64,000 bases of DNA from Streptomyces violaceusniger Tu 4113 (GTDB lineage: Bacteria; Actinomycetota; Actinomycetes; Streptomycetales; Streptomycetaceae), in NCBI RefSeq assembly GCF_000147815.2, contig NC_015957.1, positions 558,001 to 622,000 on the forward strand, in the 5' to 3' direction. Below, in pieces: positions 28,889 through 37,374 of the stretch. A model generated the notes under the pieces. That model had not been told where the DNA came from. It saw only the letters and a program-made list of their open reading frames with translations, and searched no databases. Positions within the stretch are counted from its first letter, which is position 1. Every line of letters begins with the position of its first letter. The position numbers and the translations under genes are program-made.

Positions 28889-30553
28889 ATGTCATTTCCC
28901 CTGCTGACGGCCACGGCCGTGGTGCCCGCGCTCGGCGCGGTCGTCACCGCCGCCGTGCCCGCCGCCCAGCGCGCCGCCGCCAAGTGGGTGGCACTGGGCT
29001 TCTCCCTGCTCACGCTCGCCCTCGCCGCGGTCGTGCTGGTCCGCTTCGATCCCGGCGGCGCCCACTTCCAGCTCACCGAATCCCATGCCTGGATCAAGGA
29101 CTTCGGCGTCCGCTACGAACTGGGTGTGGACGGGATCGCGGTTGCGCTGATCGCGCTCACCGCGGTGCTCATCCCCTTCATCATCCTGGCGGGCTGGCAT
29201 GACGCCGATCCGCTGGAAGGCGCCCGGCCCAACAGCCGTTGGCGGCCGACCCAGGGCTTCTTCGCGCTGATCCTGATGGTCGAGGCGATGGTGGTGATCT
29301 CCTTCGAGGCCACCGACGTCTTCCTCTTCTACATCTTCTTCGAGGCCATGCTGATCCCGATGTACTTCCTCATCGGGGGCTTCGGGGACCGGGCCGGGGG
29401 CCGCTCCGAGGAGGAGACGGCCACTCAGCGCTCGTACGCCGCGGTGAAGTTCCTGCTCTACAACCTGGCGGGCGGGCTGATCATGCTGGCCGCGGTGGTC
29501 GGTCTGTACGCGGTCACCGCCGATCAGCTCGGCACCGGCACCTTCTCGCTGCAGGAGATCGTCCAGGCGCGGGCGGGCGGTCATCTGGACATGGCGTCCA
29601 GCACCGAGCGGCTGCTGTTCCTCGGCTTCTTCTTCGCCTTCGCGGTGAAGGCGCCGCTGTGGCCGCTGCACACCTGGCTGCCCAACGCGATGGGGGAGGC
29701 CACCACCCCGGTCGCCGTGCTGATCACCGCGGTCGTCGACAAGGTCGGCACCTTCGCGATGCTCCGCTTCTGCCTCCAGCTCTTCCCGGAGGCCAGCAAG
29801 TGGGCCACTCCGGCGATCATGATCCTGGCGCTCATCAGCATCATCTACGGGGCGCTGCTGGCGATCGGCCAGCGGGACATCAAGCGGCTGATCGCCTATG
29901 CCTCGATCTCCCACTTCGGCTTCATCATCCTGGGCATCTTCGCGATGACCACCCAGGGCCAGGGCGGCGCCACGCTCTACATGGTCAACCACGGCGTCTC
30001 CACGGCCGCGTTGATGCTGGTGGCCGGGTTCCTGATCACCCGGCGTGGTTCGCGGCTCATCGAGGACTACGGCGGTGTGCAGAAGGTCGCCCCGGTGCTC
30101 GCCGGCACCTTCCTGATCGGCGGGCTCGCCACCCTCTCGCTGCCCGGACTCGCGCCGTTCATCAGCGAATTCCTGGTCCTGGTCGGCACGTTCAGCCGCT
30201 ACCCGGTGTTCGGCGTGATCGCGACCGTCGGAATAGTGCTGGCGGCGCTCTACGTCCTGATCCTCTACCAACGCACCATGACCGGTCCGGTGAAGGCCGA
30301 GGTGCGCTCCATGCCCGATCTGCGGGTGCGTGAGCTGGTCGTCGTGGCCCCGCTCATCGCGCTGCTGATCTTCCTCGGCGTCTACCCGAAGCCGCTGGCC
30401 GACATCGTCAACCCGGCGGTCGACCACACCATGTCCGTGGTGGACAAGAAGGATCCCAGGCCCGATCACCCCGTCACCGACGCGGGCTGGTTCAACTACA
30501 GCCCGAAGTCCGACGGTGCTTCCCACGACGGTGCTTCCGGAGGTGCCAAGTGA
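28889..30553 (+). CDS. nuoM: NADH-quinone oxidoreductase subunit M
   Basis: Antiporter-like proton-pumping subunit. 554 residues, about 14 membrane helices. The family blocks FFEAMLIPMYFLIGGFG (with the pumping glutamate), FAVKAPLWPLHTWLPNAMGEATTPVAVLITAVVDKVGTF and YASISHFGFIILGIF are all present. A 40-residue polar tail (KKDPRPDHPVTDAGW, then SDGASHDGASGG) is extra. The tail DNA has a short direct repeat (GACGGTGCTTCC, twice). The stop overlaps the nuoN GTG start. Confidence 0.97.
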   Translation: MSFPLLTATAVVPALGAVVTAAVPAAQRAAAKWVALGFSLLTLALAAVVLVRFDPGGAHFQLTESHAWIKDFGVRYELGVDGIAVALIALTAVLIPFIILAGWHDADPLEGARPNSRWRPTQGFFALILMVEAMVVISFEATDVFLFYIFFEAMLIPMYFLIGGFGDRAGGRSEEETATQRSYAAVKFLLYNLAGGLIMLAAVVGLYAVTADQLGTGTFSLQEIVQARAGGHLDMASSTERLLFLGFFFAFAVKAPLWPLHTWLPNAMGEATTPVAVLITAVVDKVGTFAMLRFCLQLFPEASKWATPAIMILALISIIYGALLAIGQRDIKRLIAYASISHFGFIILGIFAMTTQGQGGATLYMVNHGVSTAALMLVAGFLITRRGSRLIEDYGGVQKVAPVLAGTFLIGGLATLSLPGLAPFISEFLVLVGTFSRYPVFGVIATVGIVLAALYVLILYQRTMTGPVKAEVRSMPDLRVRELVVVAPLIALLIFLGVYPKPLADIVNPAVDHTMSVVDKKDPRPDHPVTDAGWFNYSPKSDGASHDGASGGAK

Positions 30554-32202
30554 CCCACGCGGCCACTGTCCACAGCCTGTGGACAACAGCGGCGGCGGCG
30601 CCCGACAAGATCCCGTCGCCCGATATCGAGTACGGCCAGTTGTCGCCCACGCTGATCGTGCTCGGCGCCGCGATCGTCGGTGTCCTGATCGAGGCGCTTC
30701 TGCCGCGCCGCCAGCGGTACGTCGCGCAGGTGTTCGTCTCCGTGGTCGCCCTGGCCGCGGCCTTCGCCGCCGTGATCGGCCTCGCCGCCGGGCACTACGG
30801 CACCAGCAAGGCCCACGTCGCGGCCATGGGCGCGATCGCGGTCGACGGACCGGCGCTCTTCCTGCAGGGGACCATTCTCCTGGTGGCGCTGGTGGCGGTG
30901 TTCACCTTCGCCGAGCGGCGGCTGGATCCGCTGGTGCACGGCAACCGCGTCGACTCCTTCGCGGCGCAGGCCGCCGCGGTGCCCGGCGGCGACGCGGAAA
31001 AGGCCGCCGTCAAGGCGGGCTTCACCACCACCGAGGTCTTTCCGCTGGTCCTCTTCGCGGTCGGCGGCATGCTGGTCTTCCCGTCCGCCAACGATCTGCT
31101 GACGCTCTTCGTGGCGCTGGAGGTCTTCTCCCTGCCGCTGTACGTGCTGTGCGCCCTCGCCCGGCGCCATCGCGCGCTGTCGCAGGAGGCCGCCGTCAAG
31201 TACTTCCTGCTGGGCGCCTTCTCCTCGGCGTTCCTGCTCTTCGGCATCGCCCTGCTGTACGGCTACGCGGGCACGGTCACCTACTCCGGGATCGCGGACG
31301 TCGTCGACGGCCAGGTCAGGAACGTCACCCCGGCGCTCGCCGGGACCATGGGCAATGACGCACTGCTGCTGATCGGCGGGGCGATGGTGCTGATGGGACT
31401 GCTGTTCAAGATCGGCGCCGTGCCGTTCCACATGTGGACGCCCGACGTCTACCAGGGCGCCCCGACCCCGGTGACCGGCTTCATGGCGGCGGCCACCAAG
31501 GTCGCGGCCTTCGGCGCGCTGCTGCGGCTGCTGTATGTCGTACTGCCGGGGCTGCGCTGGGACTGGCGGCCGGTGATGTGGGGCGTCGCCATCGTCACCA
31601 TGCTGGGCGGTGCGATCGTGGCCGTCACCCAGACCGATGTGAAGCGGCTGCTGGCGTACTCGTCGATCGCCCACGCCGGGTTCATCCTGGCCGGTGTCAT
31701 CGCCACCACGCCCGAGGGCGTCTCCTCCGTCCTCTTCTACCTCGCCGCGTACTCCTTCGTGACCCTCGGCGCCTTCGCGGTGGTCACCCTGGTGCGGGAC
31801 GCGGGCGGCGAGGCCACCCACCTGTCCAAGTGGGCCGGGCTCGGCCGCCGTTCGCCCCTGGTGGCCGCCGTCTTCGCGGTCTTCCTGCTGGCCTTCGCCG
31901 GTATCCCGCTGACCAGCGGCTTCGCCGGGAAGTTCGCGGTATTCAAGGCGGCGGCCGACGGTGGGGCGGGCGCGCTGGTCGTGATCGGTGTGATCTCCTC
32001 GGCGATCGCCGCGTTCTTCTACATCCGGGTGATCGTGCTGATGTTCTTCAGCGAGCCGCGCACGGACGGCCCGTCCGTGGCCGTGCCCAGCCCGCTGACC
32101 TCGTCGGCCATCGCGATCGGCGTGGCAGTCACGCTGGTCCTGGGCGTCGCCCCGCAGTACTTCCTGGATCTGGCGAGCCAGGCGGGCGTCTTCGTCCGGT
32201 AG
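30550..32202 (+). CDS. nuoN: NADH-quinone oxidoreductase subunit N
   Basis: Last antiporter-like subunit of the operon. 550 residues, about 14 membrane helices. The core reads YFLLGAFSSAFLLFGIALLYG, LLFKIGAVPFHMWTPDVYQGAPTPVTGFMAAATKVAAF and AYSSIAHAGFILAGVI, with the conserved lysines. The GTG start overlaps nuoM by 4 bp. After its stop the coding block ends: a hairpin and a 585-bp noncoding region with REP-like elements follow. Confidence 0.97.
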   Translation: MTHAATVHSLWTTAAAAPDKIPSPDIEYGQLSPTLIVLGAAIVGVLIEALLPRRQRYVAQVFVSVVALAAAFAAVIGLAAGHYGTSKAHVAAMGAIAVDGPALFLQGTILLVALVAVFTFAERRLDPLVHGNRVDSFAAQAAAVPGGDAEKAAVKAGFTTTEVFPLVLFAVGGMLVFPSANDLLTLFVALEVFSLPLYVLCALARRHRALSQEAAVKYFLLGAFSSAFLLFGIALLYGYAGTVTYSGIADVVDGQVRNVTPALAGTMGNDALLLIGGAMVLMGLLFKIGAVPFHMWTPDVYQGAPTPVTGFMAAATKVAAFGALLRLLYVVLPGLRWDWRPVMWGVAIVTMLGGAIVAVTQTDVKRLLAYSSIAHAGFILAGVIATTPEGVSSVLFYLAAYSFVTLGAFAVVTLVRDAGGEATHLSKWAGLGRRSPLVAAVFAVFLLAFAGIPLTSGFAGKFAVFKAAADGGAGALVVIGVISSAIAAFFYIRVIVLMFFSEPRTDGPSVAVPSPLTSSAIAIGVAVTLVLGVAPQYFLDLASQAGVFVR

Positions 32203-32787
32203 CCCTCCCCACCCCGCCCCCAGGGCGCTCAGCGCCCCCAACCCCGGCCGGGCACGGACACCACAACGGTGCCCGCGCCCGGCGGGAGCGTTTCCCAGCT
32301 CCTCCGGCGAGAGCAACTCAGCGCCTCCGGCGGATGAGGCCAACTCCGGTCCCGGCGCTCGAGGCCACCTCCCAGCCCCCGGGCGGCGGAGCCGCATATC
32401 GGATGCTGCGGGATGGGGCGGGCTGGGTAGGCGCCGGAGTTTGCCCCACCCCGCCCCTTCCCGAAACCTGGGGCTGCGCCCCAGGGCCCCCGCGCGGGGG
32501 CGGCGCGGTACGACCTTCGCGCCGTGCAGCTCCTGCTGCCAGGGCTCCCGCCTGCCGGGAGCGGTGAGGGCGTCCCCGCCGGGCCCCGCGGCCGTTGGCC
32601 CGTATGGCCGCGGGCCCAGCCCGGTGCGGGCGGTGGTGGCAGTCCGGCCGATGGGACGGCGCGGCGGCCGGAGCATTTCCAGCCTCTCCGGCGATTGAGG
32701 AGCGGGGTCCGGGGCGGAGCCCCCGGCGGGGGCCGGGGGCGCAGCCCCGGTTCGGGAAGGGGTGGGGTGGGGTGGGGTGGGGGAAGG
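32203..32787. repeat. Noncoding region with an inverted pair of REP-like elements
   Basis: 585 bp without a gene between the convergent nuoN and AprA-like genes. A segment at about 32446-32500 (CCACCCCGCCCCTTCCCGAA, then GGGGCTGCGCCCC and GCCCCCGCGCGGGGG) is repeated in inverse orientation at about 32718-32778, leaving a 217-bp loop. Inside are degenerate copies of a CCAGCCTCTCCGGCGATTG motif (32680, and variants near 32291 and 32319). These motifs resemble extragenic repeats I know from many Streptomyces genomes. GGGGTGGGGTGGGGTGGG at 32759-32780 is a 5-bp tandem run. Confidence 0.7.
32223..32237 (+). terminator. Hairpin after nuoN
   Basis: GGGCG-CTCAG-CGCCC forms a compact stem 20 bp after the nuoN stop. 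A second stem, GGGCAC (32250-32255) with GTGCCC (32269-32274), follows. Neither has a T tail, which is common for Streptomyces terminators. Confidence 0.5.
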
Positions 32788-35601
32788 CTAGGCCGTCGCC
32801 CTTGCCCTCGCCGCGTAGGCCCGTACGTCCGCGTCCGGGTCGGACCGAACCGAGGACAGCGCTTCCCGCGCCGCGCCCACCTCCCGCTCCGCCAGCGGCA
32901 GCAACGCCAGCACCGCCGCCTTCCGCACATCGGCGTGCGGGTCGGCCAGGGCCCGCACCAGCGCCGGGACGCCAAGTTCCGGCGCGGCAGCGGACAGCGC
33001 CGTCGCCGCCCCCTTGCGCACCTGCCAGGCGGAGTCGCCCAGCGCCGCCACTACCTCCGCGTCCAGCGGCGCGGGACACCCCGCCGAGGCCAGGGCCTCC
33101 AGGGCGGCGGCCCGCACGAGGACGTCCGGGTCCCGCAGCAGCGGCGTGAGCAGCCGCCGGGCGTCCGCCGCCCGGCCGCCGGAGGCCAGGGTGCCCAGCG
33201 CCCCCGCCGTCGCCACCCGCACCTCTCGCGACGCGTCCGCGGCTCCCGGCTCCAGCGCGGTGAGCGCGTCCACCGACACCAGCCCCCGTACGGCCTGGAT
33301 ACGGACCCCGATCGCCGCGTCCGTCAGCGCCCGGGCGAACAGTTCCGCGTCGCCGAGGCCCAGCGCGCGCAGGACGTCCAGCGCCGCCGCCCGCACCACC
33401 GGATCGGCCCCGGCCAGTCCGTGGACCAGGGGTTCACGCAAAGCGGCGTCCGGGGGCAGCACCTCGACCAGCTCCCGCAGCGAGGCCGCGGCATCGGCGC
33501 GTACGCCGGCGTCCGCGTCGGCCAGGGCCGCCGCGAGGACCGGGCCGGTGCCCGGCGGTGCGGTCTCGGTCAGGGTGGCGACGGCGGCCCGGCGCACCGC
33601 GGGGTCGGGATCGGCCAGATAGGGCCGGAGAGCGGGGAGTTCCGGCTGCTCCTCGGCGAGGGCGAGGAGTTCGAGGATGCGCGGGGAGGCGGCGGTGAGG
33701 GCCGTACGGAGGTCGGGGGCGCCCGTGCCCTCCTTACGGTCGTCATCCGCCCGTCCCGCCCCCGCCCCCGCCCCCGCCCGCGGAGCGCTTTCGCGCGGCC
33801 CCGCCGTGGCCACCTGCTCCGGCCGCACCTCGCCGAGCGGGCGGGATGGCCCGCCCGTCGGCGCGTACTCCGCCACCGGGACGAGATACGGCGCGACCGG
33901 ACGCGCGGTGAACTCCATCGCCCCCGCCGCCGACTTGCGCAGATCCAGATGGTGCAGCCAGCCCTCGTCGTCGCGCACCGGATGGTCCGTGCGCTCGTGA
34001 TAGAGCCCCCACCGGCTCTCCGTCCTGGCCAGCGAGGAGCGCGCGGCCATCTCCGCGCAGTCGCGGATGAAGGTCACCTCGGCGCAGCGCATCAGCTCAT
34101 GGGGCGTACCGGCGCCCATCGTGGCGATGTCCCCGCGCATCCGCTCGAACGCCTCGATGGCGAGCGAGAGCCGGGCGCCGCTCTTGGGCGGGGCCACATA
34201 GTCGTTGACCAGGCGCCGGAGCTTGTACTCGACCTGCGGCTGCGGCGGCCCCTCGGGGTTCCGCAGCGGGGCGTAGATCAGCTCATGTGCGTCGGCGAGC
34301 TGGTCCGGGGGCAGTTCGCCCTGGTACGCCTGGTATCGGGCGGCGTCCGCGCCCGCCAGGTCGCCGAAGACAAAGGCACCGATCATGTAGTTGTGCGGTA
34401 CGCAGGCCAGGTCACCGGCCGCGTACAGCCCCGGGACGGTGGTCCGGGCATGGGCGTCCACCCGCACCCCCGAGGCCGAGTGGCCGCCGCACAGCCCGAT
34501 CTCGGAGATGTGCATCTCCACGTCATGGGTGCGGTAGTCGTGGCCGCGCCCCGCGTGGAAGGTGGCGCGGGTGGGGCGTTCGGTGGAGTGCAGGATGGAC
34601 TCCAGCGCGGCCACCGACTCCTCCGGCAGATGGCTGAGCTTGAGGTAGACCGGGCCGCGTTCGCTCGCCACCTCCGCCGCGAACTCCGACATCATCTGCC
34701 CCGACCAGTAGTCGGAGTCCACGAACCGCTCACCGTGCCGGTTGACCTGGTAGCCGCCGAAGGGATTGGCGACATAGGCGCAGGCCGGGCCGTTGTAGTC
34801 CTTGATCAGCGGATTGATCTGGAAGCATTCGATCCCGGTCAGCTCGGCCCCGGCGTGATACGCCATGGCGTAGCCGTCGCCCGCATTGGTGGGATTCTCG
34901 TACGTCCCGTAGAGATAGCCGCTCGCGGGCAGGCCGAGCCGGCCGCAGGCGCCGGTGGCCAGGATCACCGCACCGGCGCGCACGGTCACGAAGTGGCCGG
35001 TGCGGGTGTGGAATCCGGCGGCGCCGACGGCCCGGCCGCCGGCGGTGAGGACCCGGACCGGCATCACCCGGTTCTCGATGCGGATCCGCTCGCGCATCTC
35101 ACGCCGCCGCAACTGCCGGTAGAGGACCTTCTTGACGTCCTTGCCCTCGGGCATCGGCAGGACGTACGAGCCCGAGCGGTGCACCTGGCGGACCGCGTAC
35201 TGGCCGTGCTCGTCCTTCTCGAACTTCACGCCGTACCGCTCCAGCCGCTGGACCATGGCGAAGCCGCGGGTCGCGGTCTGGCGGACGGTGGACTGGTCGA
35301 CGATGCCGTCGTTGGCGCGGGTGATCTCGGCTACGTAGTCATCGGGTTCGGCCCGGCCGGGGATGACCGCGTTGTTGACGCCGTCCATGCCCATGGCGAG
35401 CGCGCCCGAGTGGCGGACATGCGCCTTTTCGAGGAGGAGGACGGAGGAGCCGTGCTCGGCGGCGGTGAGCGCCGCCATGGTGCCGGCCGTGCCGCCGCCG
35501 ATGACGAGGACGTCGCAGGACAGCTCCTCGGCCGCGTCGAGGGCGGGAATCTCCATGGGCGCGGCGGTCTCCATGTGCTCCCTGTGCTCCCTTGTGTTCA
35601 C
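32788..35601 (-). CDS. AprA/FrdA-like flavoprotein fused to C-terminal HEAT repeats
   Basis: 937-residue fusion. Residues 28-570 form a fumarate-reductase/succinate-dehydrogenase-type flavoprotein, closest by eye to adenylylsulfate reductase alpha (AprA): FAD motif DVLVIGGGTAGTMAALTAAEHG, then EKAHVRHSGALAMGMDG, GYAMAYHAGAELTGIECFQ and GLYAAGDLACVPHN. Proline/alanine-rich linkers lie near 590-625. From about 627 to the end run tandem HEAT repeats of about 30 residues (RPYLADPDPAVRRAAVATL, then ALADADAGVRADAAASLREL and so on), a protein-binding solenoid. No signal peptide, so cytosolic. The GTG start has AAAGG upstream; the ATG at 35574 is an alternative. It is last in an operon with a ferredoxin and an ABC importer. 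It probably oxidises or reduces the imported substrate, passing electrons to the ferredoxin. Substrate unknown. Confidence 0.85.
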   Translation of the reverse strand: MNTREHREHMETAAPMEIPALDAAEELSCDVLVIGGGTAGTMAALTAAEHGSSVLLLEKAHVRHSGALAMGMDGVNNAVIPGRAEPDDYVAEITRANDGIVDQSTVRQTATRGFAMVQRLERYGVKFEKDEHGQYAVRQVHRSGSYVLPMPEGKDVKKVLYRQLRRREMRERIRIENRVMPVRVLTAGGRAVGAAGFHTRTGHFVTVRAGAVILATGACGRLGLPASGYLYGTYENPTNAGDGYAMAYHAGAELTGIECFQINPLIKDYNGPACAYVANPFGGYQVNRHGERFVDSDYWSGQMMSEFAAEVASERGPVYLKLSHLPEESVAALESILHSTERPTRATFHAGRGHDYRTHDVEMHISEIGLCGGHSASGVRVDAHARTTVPGLYAAGDLACVPHNYMIGAFVFGDLAGADAARYQAYQGELPPDQLADAHELIYAPLRNPEGPPQPQVEYKLRRLVNDYVAPPKSGARLSLAIEAFERMRGDIATMGAGTPHELMRCAEVTFIRDCAEMAARSSLARTESRWGLYHERTDHPVRDDEGWLHHLDLRKSAAGAMEFTARPVAPYLVPVAEYAPTGGPSRPLGEVRPEQVATAGPRESAPRAGAGAGAGRADDDRKEGTGAPDLRTALTAASPRILELLALAEEQPELPALRPYLADPDPAVRRAAVATLTETAPPGTGPVLAAALADADAGVRADAAASLRELVEVLPPDAALREPLVHGLAGADPVVRAAALDVLRALGLGDAELFARALTDAAIGVRIQAVRGLVSVDALTALEPGAADASREVRVATAGALGTLASGGRAADARRLLTPLLRDPDVLVRAAALEALASAGCPAPLDAEVVAALGDSAWQVRKGAATALSAAAPELGVPALVRALADPHADVRKAAVLALLPLAEREVGAAREALSSVRSDPDADVRAYAARARATA

Positions 35602-35617
35602 GGAGTTGGGCCTTTCA

Positions 35618-35702
35618 CATTCCGAGGGATTCGCATACCGGGGGATTCGCATGCCGAGCGATTCGCATAGCGAGGGATCCGAGTCACATGCCGAGGGATT
35701 CG
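35618..35702. repeat. 16-bp tandem array spanning the ABC ATPase stop codon
   Basis: CATNCCGAGGGATTCG or close variants occur at 35618, 35634, 35650 and 35666 in exact 16-bp steps, then after five extra bases at 35687. The last copy is the 3' end of the ATPase gene (codons for ESLGM and the stop). The array therefore occupies the 82-bp gap before the AprA-like gene. Confidence 0.9.
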
Positions 35703-36475
35703 AGGACCTGACGCCGCAGCGCGACGGTCGCCGCCGCGTCATGGGCGGCGCGCTCGCGCGGATGCGGGATGTCCAGCACCCGGCCGCCGCCATCCGCATC
35801 GCCCAGCAGCGCCACCCGGTCGCCGAGGAACAGCGCCTCGTCCACGTCGTGGGTGACGAAGACGACGGTGGCGCGGGTGCCCTCCAGCACCTCGACCAGC
35901 AGCCGCTGCATCCCGGCGCGGGTCTGTGCGTCGAGGGCGCCGAACGGCTCGTCCATGAGGACGGCGCGTGGCGCGCCGACGAGCGCCCGGGCGAGCTGGG
36001 CGCGCTGCCGCTGGCCGCCCGAGACCCGGTGCGGAAGCCGCCCGGTGTGCTCGGCGAGCCCGACGCGCTCCAGCCAGGCCGCGGCCCGGTCGCGGCGCGC
36101 CGTGCGCGGTACGCCCCTTATGGCGAGCGGAAGTTCGACATTGGCGCGCAGGGTGCGCCAGGGCAGCAGCGCGTCCTCCTGGAAGATCAGCGCCCGGTCG
36201 GCGTCCGGCCGGGTGATCTGCGTGCCGTCCTGGGTGACCCGCCCGCCGAGCGCGGGCAGCAGCCCGGCGAGGGTACGCAGCAGGGTGGATTTGCCGCATC
36301 CGGACGGGCCGACAACCGTAAGGATGTCACCGGGCGCGACCTCAAGATCGAGACCGTGCAGGACGGGTGCGCCGGGGCGGCCGAGGGCGGCGTCCTCCAG
36401 GCGCAGCCGTACGCCCGGCGGGGCGGCTTCGGCGGTGGGCGGGGCCGGGGTGGTGGTGACGTCGGATGTGCTCAC
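35684..36475 (-). CDS. ABC importer ATPase (SsuB/TauB/NrtD type)
   Basis: 263-residue nucleotide-binding subunit of an importer for small anions or sulfonates. Walker A GPSGCGKST, the Q-loop FQEDALLPW, signature SGGQRQRAQLARAL, Walker B AVLMDEPFGALDAQTR and the switch histidine in VFVTHDVDEALFLGDRV are all intact. The GTG start overlaps the permease stop by 4 bp, so the two are coupled. The last codons seed a 16-bp tandem array that fills the gap to the AprA-like gene. Substrate class is inferred from the family only. Confidence 0.93.
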   Translation of the reverse strand: MSTSDVTTTPAPPTAEAAPPGVRLRLEDAALGRPGAPVLHGLDLEVAPGDILTVVGPSGCGKSTLLRTLAGLLPALGGRVTQDGTQITRPDADRALIFQEDALLPWRTLRANVELPLAIRGVPRTARRDRAAAWLERVGLAEHTGRLPHRVSGGQRQRAQLARALVGAPRAVLMDEPFGALDAQTRAGMQRLLVEVLEGTRATVVFVTHDVDEALFLGDRVALLGDADGGGRVLDIPHPRERAAHDAAATVALRRQVLESLGM

Positions 36476-37374
36476 GGGGTGGCTGCCTCCTTGCGCGAGG
36501 GCGCCGGCCGGCCGGTGGTCTCCGTACGGGGCAGCCAACGGGTCAGCCGCCGTCCGGCCAGCTCGACCGCCGTGGAGGTGAGCCAGCCGAGCACGCCGAT
36601 CGTGGTCATGCCGACGAAGACGCCCGGGTAGTCGACGATCGTGTAGTCCTGCCAGGTGCGGTAGCCGACCCCGTAGGCGCCGGAGATCATCTCGGCGGAG
36701 ATCACACAGATCCATGAGACGCCGATGCCGACGGAGAGCCCGCCGAGGATCCCGGGCAGCGCCCCCGGCAGGACAACGGAGACCAGGACGCGCCCGCGCC
36801 CGCCGCCCATGGTCAGCACCGCCTCCTCCCATACGGGGGCCAGCGCGCGGACCGCGTGCCGGGTGCTCACCATGACCGGGAAGAAGGCGGCGGTGAAGGT
36901 GATGAAGACGATCCCCTGCTCATTGCTGGGGAACATCAGGATCGCCACCGGCACCAGCGCGATGGCCGGGATCGGACGGCACACCTCGAGGACGGGGCCG
37001 AGCAGATCGGAGACGAGAGGGGAGCGGGCGATGGCGGTGCCGACCGCCACGCCGAGCACGGCGGCGAGGGCGAAACCGGTGAGGATGCGGGTGAGGGAGT
37101 CGGTCAGGTCCTGCCAGTAGGCGCCGGTGCCGAGGCGGTCGGCGAACTCCCGGATTACATCGGTGGCGGAGGGGAACTGCGCGAAACGCAGCCACAGATT
37201 GATGTCGAGGGTGGTGAGCGCCTGCCACAGGCCGAGGGCGGCCAGCAGCGAACCGGTGCGCAGGGCGTAGCGGACCCAGGGACGGCGCCGGAGCGGCCGG
37301 GGCGCGGTGGCGGCCCGGGCTCCGGGGGCTCCGGGGGCCGGGCGGGTCCTTACGGGCGCGGTGGGCGCGCTCAT
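36472..37374 (-). CDS. ABC importer permease (SsuC/TauC type)
   Basis: 300-residue membrane subunit with about six helices. The coupling-helix motif EEAVLTMGGGRGRVLVSVVLPGALPGILGGLSVGIG sits in the second half, as in BPD_transp_1 permeases. A 50-residue proline/alanine/arginine-rich cytosolic start (TRPAPGAPGARAATAPRP) precedes the first helix. ATGA overlap with the substrate-binding-protein gene upstream and GTGA overlap with the ATPase downstream show tight coupling. Confidence 0.92.
   Translation of the reverse strand: MSAPTAPVRTRPAPGAPGARAATAPRPLRRRPWVRYALRTGSLLAALGLWQALTTLDINLWLRFAQFPSATDVIREFADRLGTGAYWQDLTDSLTRILTGFALAAVLGVAVGTAIARSPLVSDLLGPVLEVCRPIPAIALVPVAILMFPSNEQGIVFITFTAAFFPVMVSTRHAVRALAPVWEEAVLTMGGGRGRVLVSVVLPGALPGILGGLSVGIGVSWICVISAEMISGAYGVGYRTWQDYTIVDYPGVFVGMTTIGVLGWLTSTAVELAGRRLTRWLPRTETTGRPAPSRKEAATP

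Noticed and set aside
32509..32700. Small genes in the nuoN downstream gap
   Set aside because: Frames here are built from repeat elements, lack ribosome sites and show no protein motifs.
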